Assembly (NCBI GenBank): GCA_035935115.1
Contig: DASYXK010000021.1
Coordinates: 248,001-312,000, forward strand
Length of the DNA: 64,000 nt
Source: TA-20 sp035935115
GTDB taxonomy: Archaea > Thermoproteota > Nitrososphaeria > Nitrososphaerales > Nitrosopumilaceae
Direction: 5' to 3'
The notes below the pieces were generated by a model, which saw nothing but the letters and a program-made list of their open reading frames with translations, did not search any database and was not told where the DNA came from. Positions 42,187 to 50,180 of the stretch are shown piece by piece (the stretch's first letter is position 1; the number at the start of each line of letters is the position of its first letter). The position numbers and the translations under genes were made by a program.

Positions 42187-43899
42187 ATGAAAAATTTTGG
42201 CACCTTAGAATATGTTCTTGATAGGTTTTCAAGAAATTGGAGCTGGAAAGTAACTGGTCCTCGTGCAGTAATAATGGTATCAAGGGTAATACCGCAATCA
42301 TGGTATGGAGATGGCCCTAATGAAGCAATAATTCCAGATACTGGTCAAAATGTCCAGAAGATAAAATGGATTAATGACAGATACCCATTGGAAATACTTT
42401 CAAAATCAACATGGAGTAAAAAGATCGCACATTTCCGTGAAAAAAAGAAAAAGCCAAAGAAAATTGAAAAATTACATCAGGTAAATCCAGGAAAACAATT
42501 CAAAGGAAATCTTCTTAATTTCCAAAAAGAAGGACTAGACTTTTTATTAAAATCATCAGGAAATGCATTACTTGCCGATGAGATGGGTCTTGGAAAAACT
42601 GTTCAGACACTTGCTTATCTTGCTACAGAGAATCAAACTTTTCCTGCGCTTGTAATAGCGCCTCTGGTCACTTTGAATAACTGGCAACGTGAAGTTGGAA
42701 AATTCTTGAAAAAAAGGAGCAAAAACGGACGATTATTAGAAAATCACGTACCAACTTCTACCCTAATACGAAATGGAAAATCACAAGATTTGGGCAAGTT
42801 TGATTTCTATATAATCAACTATGATTTGCTGCACAAAAGAATAGATGATTTATCAAAACTAAATCTAAAAACAATTATCTGTGATGAAGTTCAACATCTT
42901 CGTTCAAAATCTACAAAAAAATATTCAGCTGTTAAAAAATTAACTGGTTTGAAATCTGTCAAATACAGAATAGGTCTTTCTGGAACACCAATTTACAACC
43001 GTGGTTCTGAAATCTGGCCCATAGTTGACATATTAAGACCTGGTCTACTTGGTAGTTTTAAAGAGTTTTGTGAGTATTTCTGCTATGTAAATGAAAAAGG
43101 AAAGGCCATAGTTCTTGAAAACAAACGCGAAAGTTTGGGAGATGAGTTAAGAAAACATGTTATGTTAAGGAGAAAAAAATCAGATGTTCTAAAAGAGCTA
43201 AAGGACAAAGTTCGTTACAAGGAAGTAATTGACGCAGACATTAATTACTACCAAAAAGAGCTTGACAAGATATGGAAAAAATTGGAAGAAGATCAAAAAA
43301 ATGCTGAAACTGCATTTGATAAATTTACTTCATATAAGAGAGCCATACAAAGCGAAAGACAAGCAGCTGGAATTGCAAAACTTCCTCATGTAATAGAATT
43401 TGTAAAAAACATTATGGAAATAGAAGAGAGTGTCATCGTATTTTGCCACCACAAAGCAATTCACCAGCTTCTTCACAAGAGTCTTGGAGAATATGCACCT
43501 GCATCAATAATTGGAGGCCAATCAGACAAGGAAAGACAAAAACACATAGACATGTTCCAGGCAGGTGAAACAAAACTAATGATTGCAGGTCTTAGAGCAG
43601 GAAATGTAGGAATTAACTTGAGTCGTGCAAGATATGTTATTTTTGCAGAATTAGATTGGAGTCCTGCCATTCATAGACAGGCTGAAGACAGATTGCACAG
43701 GATTGGACAAAAAAATACAGTTTTTGCATACTATTTGATAGGCAATGGCACACTTGATGACCATGTAGCCAATGTCTTGGTAGACAAGAGCTATGAGATT
43801 GATGCCATAATGGATGAAAAAATAGAATCATTTGAAAACAAGGAAAAAGCAGAACTAATCCTAGCACAAATTCATGACAAGATAGCCTCCAAGCAATAA
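42187..43899 (+). CDS. SNF2-family DNA-dependent ATPase
   Basis: Two RecA-like lobes over 570 residues. Motif I ADEMGLGKTVQTLAYLA, II ICDEVQHLRS, III GLSGTPIYNRGSEIWPIV, V AGLRAGNVGINLSRA and VI HRQAEDRLHRIGQKNTVFAY, the classic SNF2 set. No accessory chromo- or SWIM domain is visible; the N-terminal 110 residues are unassigned. It would translocate on duplex DNA, remodelling bound proteins or aiding repair or replication. Confidence 0.93.
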   Translation: MKNFGTLEYVLDRFSRNWSWKVTGPRAVIMVSRVIPQSWYGDGPNEAIIPDTGQNVQKIKWINDRYPLEILSKSTWSKKIAHFREKKKKPKKIEKLHQVNPGKQFKGNLLNFQKEGLDFLLKSSGNALLADEMGLGKTVQTLAYLATENQTFPALVIAPLVTLNNWQREVGKFLKKRSKNGRLLENHVPTSTLIRNGKSQDLGKFDFYIINYDLLHKRIDDLSKLNLKTIICDEVQHLRSKSTKKYSAVKKLTGLKSVKYRIGLSGTPIYNRGSEIWPIVDILRPGLLGSFKEFCEYFCYVNEKGKAIVLENKRESLGDELRKHVMLRRKKSDVLKELKDKVRYKEVIDADINYYQKELDKIWKKLEEDQKNAETAFDKFTSYKRAIQSERQAAGIAKLPHVIEFVKNIMEIEESVIVFCHHKAIHQLLHKSLGEYAPASIIGGQSDKERQKHIDMFQAGETKLMIAGLRAGNVGINLSRARYVIFAELDWSPAIHRQAEDRLHRIGQKNTVFAYYLIGNGTLDDHVANVLVDKSYEIDAIMDEKIESFENKEKAELILAQIHDKIASKQ

Positions 43900-43906
43900 A
43901 ATATTT

Positions 43907-44080
43907 TTAATCTTCTTTTACTTTGTTTTTATCAAAGAAATCCTGCGGTTCTCCTAGCCTTTGGGTTAACCAGTTTTCAAGCTGTTTTATGATTTCTGCC
44001 TTTGTGAATTTGCCATCTTTTGTGACAAAATGATCTTTTTTAGATTCCCTGAATTTTTTATAATTCATGTTGTTTAACAT
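43907..44080 (-). CDS. Hypothetical small basic protein (57 aa)
   Basis: ATG at 44080, 57 residues: YKKFRESKKDHFVTKDGKFT then an amphipathic helix KAEIIKQLENWLTQRLGEPQ. Highly charged, no cysteine, no membrane segment. Sits 7 bp past the SNF2 stop on the opposite strand. Coding-like composition, function unknown. Confidence 0.5.
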   Translation of the reverse strand: MLNNMNYKKFRESKKDHFVTKDGKFTKAEIIKQLENWLTQRLGEPQDFFDKNKVKED

Positions 44081-44220
44081 TGTTTTATACCATACCCTAA
44101 CAGATGTAGTTTTTGCTTTATTTTGATGATATGTTCTAATAAATTACATATCTCAAAAAATTCTAGAGCCAGAGATTATATCTAAAAATTAGATCATTTG
44201 TATAACAAATACTTACCGAG

Positions 44221-44229
44221 TATATATAA
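44221..44229 (+). promoter_or_regulatory. TATA box of the TBP gene
   Basis: TATATATAA centred about 29 bp before the ATG at 44254, preceded by ACCGAG at the BRE position. The gene for the factor that binds this motif thus has a near-perfect site, consistent with autoregulation. Confidence 0.6.
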
Positions 44230-44253
44230 CGGGTACATGCCGAATAGTCAGAT

Positions 44254-44811
44254 ATGCCTCAAACTAAGCCAATGGTAAGTATTGAAAATGTCGTGGCTTC
44301 AGCATCTGTTGATCAAAGACTTGATCTCAATGAAATCACAAAAAAATTCCCTGATACAGAATATCACCCCGAACAATTTCCAGGACTAGTATTTAGAATA
44401 AAATTGCCAAAGACTGCAACGCTAATCTTTAGTTCTGGAAAGATGGTTTGCACTGGAGCAAAATCTACAGAACAGTCAATTAGTGCAGTAAGAAGCGTGG
44501 TACAAAAACTTCGAAAGGGCAAGATAAAAGTAAAAAATGATCCTGTCATAACAATTCAAAATATCGTAGCCTCTGTAAACCTTAATGGAAAAGTTCATCT
44601 AGAAAGAGCTGCAAGAAGCTTGCCGCGAAGCATGTATGAGCCAGAACAGTTTCCAGGACTAATACATAGAATGCTTGATCCGAAAACGGTTATTCTGATT
44701 TTTGCATCAGGAAAGCTTGTTTGTACGGGCGCAAAAAAGGAATCTGATGTATACCGGTCAGTAAACAATCTGCATACGATGCTTGAAGAAAAAGAATTAA
44801 TGATATACTAG
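44254..44811 (+). CDS. tbp: TATA-box-binding protein
   Basis: General transcription factor recognising promoter TATA boxes. 185 residues built as two homologous saddles: IENVVASASVDQRLDLNEIT...PEQFPGLVFRI and IQNIVASVNLNGKVHLERAA...PEQFPGLIHRM, each with a SGK-V/LVCTGAK strand. Normal length, no acidic tail. Strong TATA box upstream. Confidence 0.97.
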   Translation: MPQTKPMVSIENVVASASVDQRLDLNEITKKFPDTEYHPEQFPGLVFRIKLPKTATLIFSSGKMVCTGAKSTEQSISAVRSVVQKLRKGKIKVKNDPVITIQNIVASVNLNGKVHLERAARSLPRSMYEPEQFPGLIHRMLDPKTVILIFASGKLVCTGAKKESDVYRSVNNLHTMLEEKELMIY

Positions 44812-45064
44812 TGACAAACTTTTTTCTTGATTTCTAAAAGTATCAAAGACACTATGTTTTGAAGATATAGACAATGTGAAAATACTAATTTTATTCGCAT
44901 TTTGGTTGTAAATAAAACGATCCGATTAATTATCGGTAAAAGCATTTCTAGTCTACGAAAAAAAATACACAAATCACATATTGTGTTGATGTTAAAAATA
45001 AAATTGAAATCATATTGAAAAATAATGTAGTATCATTTCCAATAAAACAGATCGTGATTATGAG
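44812..45064. other. AT-rich spacer before rlmN, no gene seen
   Basis: About 250 bp, strongly AT-rich, without a start-codon frame of coding character. It and the spacer after rlmN bracket the transferred gene. Confidence 0.5.
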
Positions 45065-46141
45065 ATGACCGACCTTTACCGCGTACTACCAGATGAGATG
45101 GACAAGCTCGTCATTGGATTGGGCCAGCCGCGTTACCGTGCAGACCAGTTGCTCCGTGCACTATATCACGATTCTCCCAAGGACATATCTGATCTGCACC
45201 AGCTCCCCACACCTATGCGAGATGCACTCATTTCAGCAGGGTACACTATTGGTTCTGCAAGCGAAGCTTATCGTGTTGCAAGTGAAGACATGCAAACAAC
45301 AAAGTTGCTCCTCAAGTATAGTGACGGTACTATGATCGAGACTGTGCTTATGCAGTATCCATCAAAGACCAAATTTCATCCTAGGTCTACTGTCTGTGTT
45401 TCTACTCAAGTTGGCTGTGCTATGGGTTGTGTATTTTGTGCCACAGGACAGATGGGTTTTAAACGGAATCTACAAGCAGAGGAAATTGTTGCACAGGTAC
45501 TCCACTTTGCTCGTGTCCTCCGCGAAAGAGAAGAACATGTCACAAATCTTGTTTTCATGGGCATGGGTGAACCGCTGGCAAATTATGCCGAGACCATCCG
45601 TGCTGTAAGACTATTGACACATGCACGAGCATTTGGGCTGGGGCAACGAAGCATAACCATTTCCACAGTAGGGGTCATCCCGTTGATAGACCGTCTTGCT
45701 GACGAGCAACTCCAGATTGGACTAGCTATTTCTCTTCATGCACCAAACGATAAGCTGCGTCGCAAATTGGTGCCAACAGCTGGGCCACATTCTGTCGAGG
45801 ATTTGTTCTTGGCATCAAAACGCTACTTCAAAAAAACAGGGCGCCGCATTACTTTCGAATATGCCATTATCGATGGCATCAATGATTCTCCCGAAGTTGC
45901 AGTTGAGCTAGCTCAGCTCTTAAAAGGCAATGGCGCTCATGTAAATTTGATTCCTGTAAATTCTACTGCAGGTGATTTTCAGCGTCCAGAGCGACGGCAG
46001 ATATATGAATTCCAGCAAATTCTCCGCAAAGGTGGTGTTAACTGCACTGTGAGGGTGGAGAAGGGATCGGAGATCTCTGCAGCTTGCGGTCAGCTGCGGA
46101 CAGATATGGTAAATAAGATTACAAATTCAAACATAGATTAA
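45065..46141 (+). CDS. rlmN: 23S rRNA/tRNA adenine C2-methyltransferase RlmN, bacterial origin
   Basis: Radical-SAM enzyme methylating C2 of A2503 in 23S rRNA (and A37 of some tRNAs in bacteria). All key parts are here: radical-SAM cysteines in GCAMGCVFCATGQMGF, VFMGMGEPLANYAET, RSITISTVGVIP, LAISLHAPNDKLRRKLVP and the resolving Cys in EISAACGQLRTDM. 358 residues, full bacterial length. The gene is visibly richer in G+C than the AT-rich genes around it and prefers CGT/CGC arginine codons where neighbours use AGA, so recent horizontal acquisition from a bacterium is likely. Confidence 0.95.
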   Translation: MTDLYRVLPDEMDKLVIGLGQPRYRADQLLRALYHDSPKDISDLHQLPTPMRDALISAGYTIGSASEAYRVASEDMQTTKLLLKYSDGTMIETVLMQYPSKTKFHPRSTVCVSTQVGCAMGCVFCATGQMGFKRNLQAEEIVAQVLHFARVLREREEHVTNLVFMGMGEPLANYAETIRAVRLLTHARAFGLGQRSITISTVGVIPLIDRLADEQLQIGLAISLHAPNDKLRRKLVPTAGPHSVEDLFLASKRYFKKTGRRITFEYAIIDGINDSPEVAVELAQLLKGNGAHVNLIPVNSTAGDFQRPERRQIYEFQQILRKGGVNCTVRVEKGSEISAACGQLRTDMVNKITNSNID

Positions 46142-46533
46142 AGACAAAAGAGAGGTGAAATCAGTTCAAGCAAGGCTATTGCTAAGATGTATGTTCAAAG
46201 TCAAATAGCCGATTTCTGTATGAGATCGGTTAGTTGCCGTTTCTTTTTCTAGTTCTTGCACCTTTTTTGCCTGCTGCTACATAAGATGCATGTGATCGTT
46301 TTTTCATACTTGAATTGGAGTGTACAGGTCATTATAGGGAGCTAGTCGCCAATAGTTGCTTTTTTAATGGAATTTTTCAAGCTGATAGTAGATAGAACTA
46401 AAAAAGTCAAAGGCATTTATGGGTTGGTAAAATAGTTGTAGTTTTATTTTATAGTACACCCCAATGATACATATTAGAATTATAGAAATTTCTACAATCA
46501 AATAAATATTAGAAAAAATTAAGATGTATCGGG
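46142..46533. other. Spacer after rlmN with one micro-ORF
   Basis: About 390 bp, AT-rich. It holds the 25-residue basic frame at 46230-46307 and a GGCTATT/AATAGCC inverted repeat near 46174-46210 that could form a weak hairpin. Nothing else supported. Confidence 0.4.
46230..46307 (-). CDS. Micro basic protein (25 aa), tentative
   Basis: ATG frame encoding MKKRSHASYVAAGKKGARTR then KRNGN. Ten of 25 residues are Lys or Arg. Similar tiny basic KRSxxSY-AAGKKAA-type peptides are annotated in thaumarchaeal genomes as far as I recall. No promoter is clear. Confidence 0.4.
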   Translation of the reverse strand: MKKRSHASYVAAGKKGARTRKRNGN

Positions 46534-47658
46534 TTGAATCTGAAACTATTATTTATTATCGTACCCATTTTATTATTAGCTAGTTTTATTGTAATACATG
46601 AAAATTTTGCTTTTGGTCAAACTAATAGTTCTACTACATACAATGTTCCACAAGAACAATCTAATAGCGATGTTTTGATTATTAATTCCAATACCAAGGA
46701 AGCTGGACAAAATAGCGAGACCGTCAAATTACCCATATCTGAACTGCTCTTTGATGTGACACCTAATTATGACAAACAAGGTAAAACAGTATCACTTTCT
46801 ATCAAATTAAAGCCAGGACTTGATGACATATATCAAGCAATTAGTTTATTCAACAAACCACGCGATATCGTATTTATTTATCCAAGCTTTACACAGGCGG
46901 CATATTCCAATAAGGGTTTTTATGATTACTATCACAAGATATGTGATACAAGTTGTTTGACTGTACCAATTCCAACAAAGGTAGTAGGATTTCAATCTTC
47001 AAGCATAGCAGGCGCGCTTGTACTAAAGCTGTTAAATTATCCTTATGTGAAAGATGAAGACGTAGACAAAAATCCTGATATTTTAAAACAATACAAGCGA
47101 GTAATAGTTTTGCACAACGAATACGTCACAAAAAAAGAATTTGATGCCATAACAAGTCATCCAGATGTGGTATTTCTTTATCCAAATGCTCTCTATGCCA
47201 AAGTAAGTGCAAATTATGACAGCAACACCATCACGTTAGTTAGAGGCCATGATTATCCAGCTGGTGTTAGAAACGGATTTGATTGGAAGTATGACAATTC
47301 TAAATACGAGTATGACATAGAATGCAATAACTGGAATTTCTATTCCAAAGAGATCACACCTCAATATAACCACGTATTTCTTAACTGCTATCCTGAATAC
47401 AGGTTGCTTTACAGTCATGAGATCTTGCTGTTACTGCAAAAACCAGACCCAACAGACTTGGTAAATGATCTTGCAGACTGGTTGAGATACCCAAATCAGG
47501 TAACTTCAACTAGAGTATTAGGTAACTATGATATTTCTGGAACTTACATTCCACAGTGGATAGCAAAACCTGCCAATTGGTTGTTAAATGGTGATATAAG
47601 CGAATATGAATTTGACAATATCATCACCTATCTTTCTCAACAAAACATCATAAGATAA
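46534..47658 (+). CDS. Secreted protein of unknown function with W-rich C-terminal module
   Basis: Signal peptide (LKLLFIIVPILLLASFIVIH, cleavage near AFGQTN), a central 250-residue alpha/beta domain with two Cys pairs (KICDTSCLTVP; YDIECNNWNF...NCYPEYR), and a C-terminal IPQWIAKPANWLLNGDISEY module continuing to YLSQQNIIR. The module matches the one after the signal peptide of the pentapeptide protein at 18401-19228. The core has repeated VIVLHNEY / VVFLYPNA strands; no enzyme family recognised. Start TTG at 46534. Confidence 0.7.
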   Translation: MNLKLLFIIVPILLLASFIVIHENFAFGQTNSSTTYNVPQEQSNSDVLIINSNTKEAGQNSETVKLPISELLFDVTPNYDKQGKTVSLSIKLKPGLDDIYQAISLFNKPRDIVFIYPSFTQAAYSNKGFYDYYHKICDTSCLTVPIPTKVVGFQSSSIAGALVLKLLNYPYVKDEDVDKNPDILKQYKRVIVLHNEYVTKKEFDAITSHPDVVFLYPNALYAKVSANYDSNTITLVRGHDYPAGVRNGFDWKYDNSKYEYDIECNNWNFYSKEITPQYNHVFLNCYPEYRLLYSHEILLLLQKPDPTDLVNDLADWLRYPNQVTSTRVLGNYDISGTYIPQWIAKPANWLLNGDISEYEFDNIITYLSQQNIIR

Positions 47659-48073
47659 GATTCAAGATCGTTTTACGTTGTAATTATTTTTCCTATCTAT
47701 GTCTTGTTGTAAATTGATTGTTTTTTCTTATTTTCAATTTTGTTCTTTCTTTGTTTGCAATTATAATTTCAAATTCTAAAATCCTTTTTGCCAGATGATT
47801 TTTGTATTCAAAAAAAATTTTGTGAACACAGTAAGCAATTTATCCTATCAAGTAAATTGTGTTGCAGACCACAGGACTCTAACGGGATGATGTGTATTAT
47901 GGCAATCCTTTGACCGTTTGTGATATTGTGGTCACTAATTTTGTATAGTAAATAGAAATACGCAACTAAAATCGGCAATCATTCAGGATCTCTGATTTAT
48001 TATCATACAAGATCTCGTCACAAAAGCGGTTTTCTGATGTGTAGTTGAGGTTATTCTAACCAATAAAGAGATT
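47659..48073. other. Long intergenic region, no gene seen
   Basis: About 415 bp. The first 110 bp are T-rich (several T runs at 47690-47760), compatible with archaeal oligo-T termination after the secreted-protein gene. A GACCACA/TGTGGTC inverted repeat lies near 47870-47935. No ORF or RNA gene recognised. Confidence 0.4.
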
Positions 48074-48589
48074 CTACTTCATTTTCACATTGATTATCAA
48101 AGTGTTCTCAGTAAAATCCAAGGTAGCTTGTCGCCCTAAATTTTCTAACATCCGTTCATGCTGTGTTTTATAGAAGAATGACCATTTTTTTCCCATATTG
48201 TGGTGAATTATGAACTTGATCATTCCTTTCTCACTGGATTCTAAATAATCAATACCAGATTTTCTCAGTCTGTTCCTTAGGATTGAAAAAAATCCATCAA
48301 TAGTATTATCACCTGTCATCATTAGCCTGACATCCTTAGTGGAATCTGCAGTCTTAATTGCTATCTTGTAAAGTGTTTTTTCATCTAATTCATTCATTAA
48401 TTCCTTAAGTACGTCGGCAAGAACTACAACCCATCCTGCTTTACTTGCGGTACTATCCCATTGGAGATATTCTGTAAGTATGTGGTTAACCAGCATGTTG
48501 AGGTTTAATCCCTCAATTTTTGCTTTTACCCTCAATTTATCCAAACTTGTACTTGGTAATCTAATACTGATGCTTTTGTCTAAAATCAT
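48074..48589 (-). CDS. Ribbon-helix-helix domain regulator
   Basis: 171 residues. N-terminal 45 residues (KSISIRLPSTSLDKLRVKAK then EGLNLNMLVNHILTEYLQWD) have the strand-helix-helix order of RHH DNA-binding proteins. The remaining 125 residues form an alpha/beta domain (KTADSTKDVRLMMTGDNTID, IKFIIHHNMGKKWSFFYK) that I do not recognise by name and that may bind a ligand. Divergent from a tiny secreted protein; a perfect 17-bp palindrome lies between them. Confidence 0.72.
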   Translation of the reverse strand: MILDKSISIRLPSTSLDKLRVKAKIEGLNLNMLVNHILTEYLQWDSTASKAGWVVVLADVLKELMNELDEKTLYKIAIKTADSTKDVRLMMTGDNTIDGFFSILRNRLRKSGIDYLESSEKGMIKFIIHHNMGKKWSFFYKTQHERMLENLGRQATLDFTENTLIINVKMK

Positions 48590-48680
48590 GCTTTCACCTC
48601 TAGAATTCCCTCATGTGTGTTAAAACAGTATTTGTCAATAAAATCAATGTCTGTTTTATTTTGGACATACCATATGATAT

Positions 48681-48697
48681 GTATTACACTGTAATAC
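48681..48697. promoter_or_regulatory. 17-bp perfect palindrome, likely operator
   Basis: GTATTACACTGTAATAC: two 8-bp arms in perfect inverted repeat around a single C. It ends 10 bp before the ATG at 48707, where transcription start would fall, and lies 92 bp upstream of the divergent RHH gene. RHH proteins bind such short palindromes, so it is a candidate operator. Confidence 0.6.
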
Positions 48698-48706
48698 AAC
48701 CTATTA

Positions 48707-48928
48707 ATGAACACAAAACTCTTGGCAGGTCTAGCTGTTTTTGTCTTGCTCATGGGCATTGGCAGTTTTGCATTAGGGCATACCGCAGATGCAGAAAAGC
48801 CTTCTCCCAAAAAAATACTGAACAAAGTAGAAAAACAAAGAGAAAATAGGGATAAAGCACTAGAGCATGAAAAAGCAGTAAGTCATGAAAAATCTGTTAA
48901 AACACATCCAAAGTCAAATAAAAAGTAA
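48707..48928 (+). CDS. Small secreted Lys/His-rich protein
   Basis: 73 residues: signal peptide (TKLLAGLAVFVLLMGIGSFA, cleavage near LGHTADA) and a 45-residue mature part made almost only of Lys, Glu, His and Ser (EHEKAVSHEKSVKTHPKSNK). No cysteines. It would be a free or envelope-bound charged peptide; His content could allow metal binding. Probably controlled by the palindrome just upstream. Confidence 0.65.
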   Translation: MNTKLLAGLAVFVLLMGIGSFALGHTADAEKPSPKKILNKVEKQRENRDKALEHEKAVSHEKSVKTHPKSNKK

Positions 48929-49071
48929 AATTTTATTTGACAAATCAAATTTTTTATCATATTACTTGATTAATTCACCATATTCATCTGGTACGATATA
49001 TTTACAATTCTGATCAATCAAGACATTTTTCAAGGTCAAATGAATCAAAAATAAGGTCTAATGATGCTGAT

Positions 49072-49299
49072 TTGAGGTGTGAAGAAGCGATAATGAAGGA
49101 TAAGGAGCAGTTTGGAAGGGTTCGAAATAGTCTGATGAAGTATCTAAGAGTAGAATATGGAAATGATGTAGCAGTAGGGCTCTTAGGAGAATCAATAAGA
49201 GAAAAACTGAAGGTTATTTCAAAAATACCATATGATCATTCATCAATTTTGAATCAATTCTTGGCAATTCGTGGTTGTATTATTAAAAGACATACGTAA
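49072..49299 (+). CDS. Hypothetical small helical protein
   Basis: 75 residues from TTG 49072, or 68 from ATG 49093 (MKDKEQFGRVRNSLMKYLRV). Basic and helical with one Cys near the end (AIRGCIIKRHT). No family recognised. Ends 31 bp before the zinc-ribbon gene on the same strand. Confidence 0.5.
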   Translation: MRCEEAIMKDKEQFGRVRNSLMKYLRVEYGNDVAVGLLGESIREKLKVISKIPYDHSSILNQFLAIRGCIIKRHT

Positions 49300-49330
49300 G
49301 TTTAGCAGAACTATAAGCATACGGATTTAG

Positions 49331-50116
49331 GTGTTCGAGAAAAAATGTCCAATTTGTAATAACAAATTCAAAGGATCAGAGGGGCAAAAATGTACAGTTC
49401 ATAAAATTGGACTATGGGTACTTATCTGCAAACAATGCTATGAGACATACGCTCCAACAAAGGAAGAAAAAAATATTGAGTTTAATGCGATATGCAATGA
49501 ATGTGATTCCACCATGCAAGACATTGAGGTAATTGATAAAGGAACAAAAATTATCTTCTTTTGCTCACAGTGCAAAAAGAATTGGAGCTCAAATGAAATT
49601 AAAATTACTAGCAGAAATCAGTTTGATCTGTCAGATGTGACTGTTATCACAGACAAGACAAAATCTGAAATTAGTTTGTACTACGTTGAAGCACAGATGG
49701 TTGATACTAAGGTGTTTGTGAGTAAAAAAAAAGATGAAGATTTTAAACCAATAGAAACAAAGGAGAAAAAGAAACCCATTCTTATGAATCGCATACAACT
49801 TGAAATTGAACTAGCTAAAGGGGTTGCGAATATGACCACGTGGAATAAGAAATCTACAGATTATGATGTTCATGATGGTTTTGGAGTTGGGTATTCCCTT
49901 ACTATTGCTTTTTCTGAACCTGACAATGTGTTAATGAATTTGCTATTACCTATAATAAGAAATTATGGATTTGGTTCTATACCAGGTCGGCAATGGAGCC
50001 ATTGTCATTTAGATAATCAAAATCCAACTAATGAAAAAGCAGAAAAAATTCTGACTGAAGTTACTAACTTAATAGCAAACAAACTTCAAAAATCTGTTAT
50101 TAGATATCTGCCTTAA
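49331..50116 (+). CDS. Zinc-ribbon protein with unknown C-terminal domain
   Basis: 261 residues from GTG 49331. N-terminal half holds several zinc knuckles: CPIC, a KCTVH, CKQC, then CNEC and CSQC about 30 residues apart. The C-terminal 105 residues (RIQLEIELAKGVANMTTWNK, GVGYSLTIAFSEPD, FGSIPGRQWSHCHLDNQNPT) form an unrecognised alpha/beta domain. Looks like an adaptor or nucleic-acid-associated protein in an accessory region; function unknown. Confidence 0.65.
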   Translation: MFEKKCPICNNKFKGSEGQKCTVHKIGLWVLICKQCYETYAPTKEEKNIEFNAICNECDSTMQDIEVIDKGTKIIFFCSQCKKNWSSNEIKITSRNQFDLSDVTVITDKTKSEISLYYVEAQMVDTKVFVSKKKDEDFKPIETKEKKKPILMNRIQLEIELAKGVANMTTWNKKSTDYDVHDGFGVGYSLTIAFSEPDNVLMNLLLPIIRNYGFGSIPGRQWSHCHLDNQNPTNEKAEKILTEVTNLIANKLQKSVIRYLP

Positions 50117-50148
50117 CTCTAAAGCTTTACGACAACAGCATGTTTCTA

Positions 50149-50180
50149 CGAGTAAAAAGGGGGTAAATCATTTTTACTCG
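50149..50180. terminator. Hairpin at convergent gene ends
   Basis: CGAGTAAAAA at 50149-50158 pairs perfectly with TTTTTACTCG at 50171-50180 around a 12-nt loop. It covers the aEF2 stop codon and sits between convergent 3' ends, so it may act as a bidirectional terminator or mRNA 3' stabiliser. Confidence 0.5.

Noticed and set aside
44950..45064. Open frame before rlmN ending in ...IILKNNVVSFPIKQIVIMR
   Set aside because: No start codon and no recognisable domain; AT-rich chance frame.
46308..46533. 22-codon frame MEFFKLIVDRTKKVKGIYGL in the spacer
   Set aside because: Too short, no domain, no promoter support.
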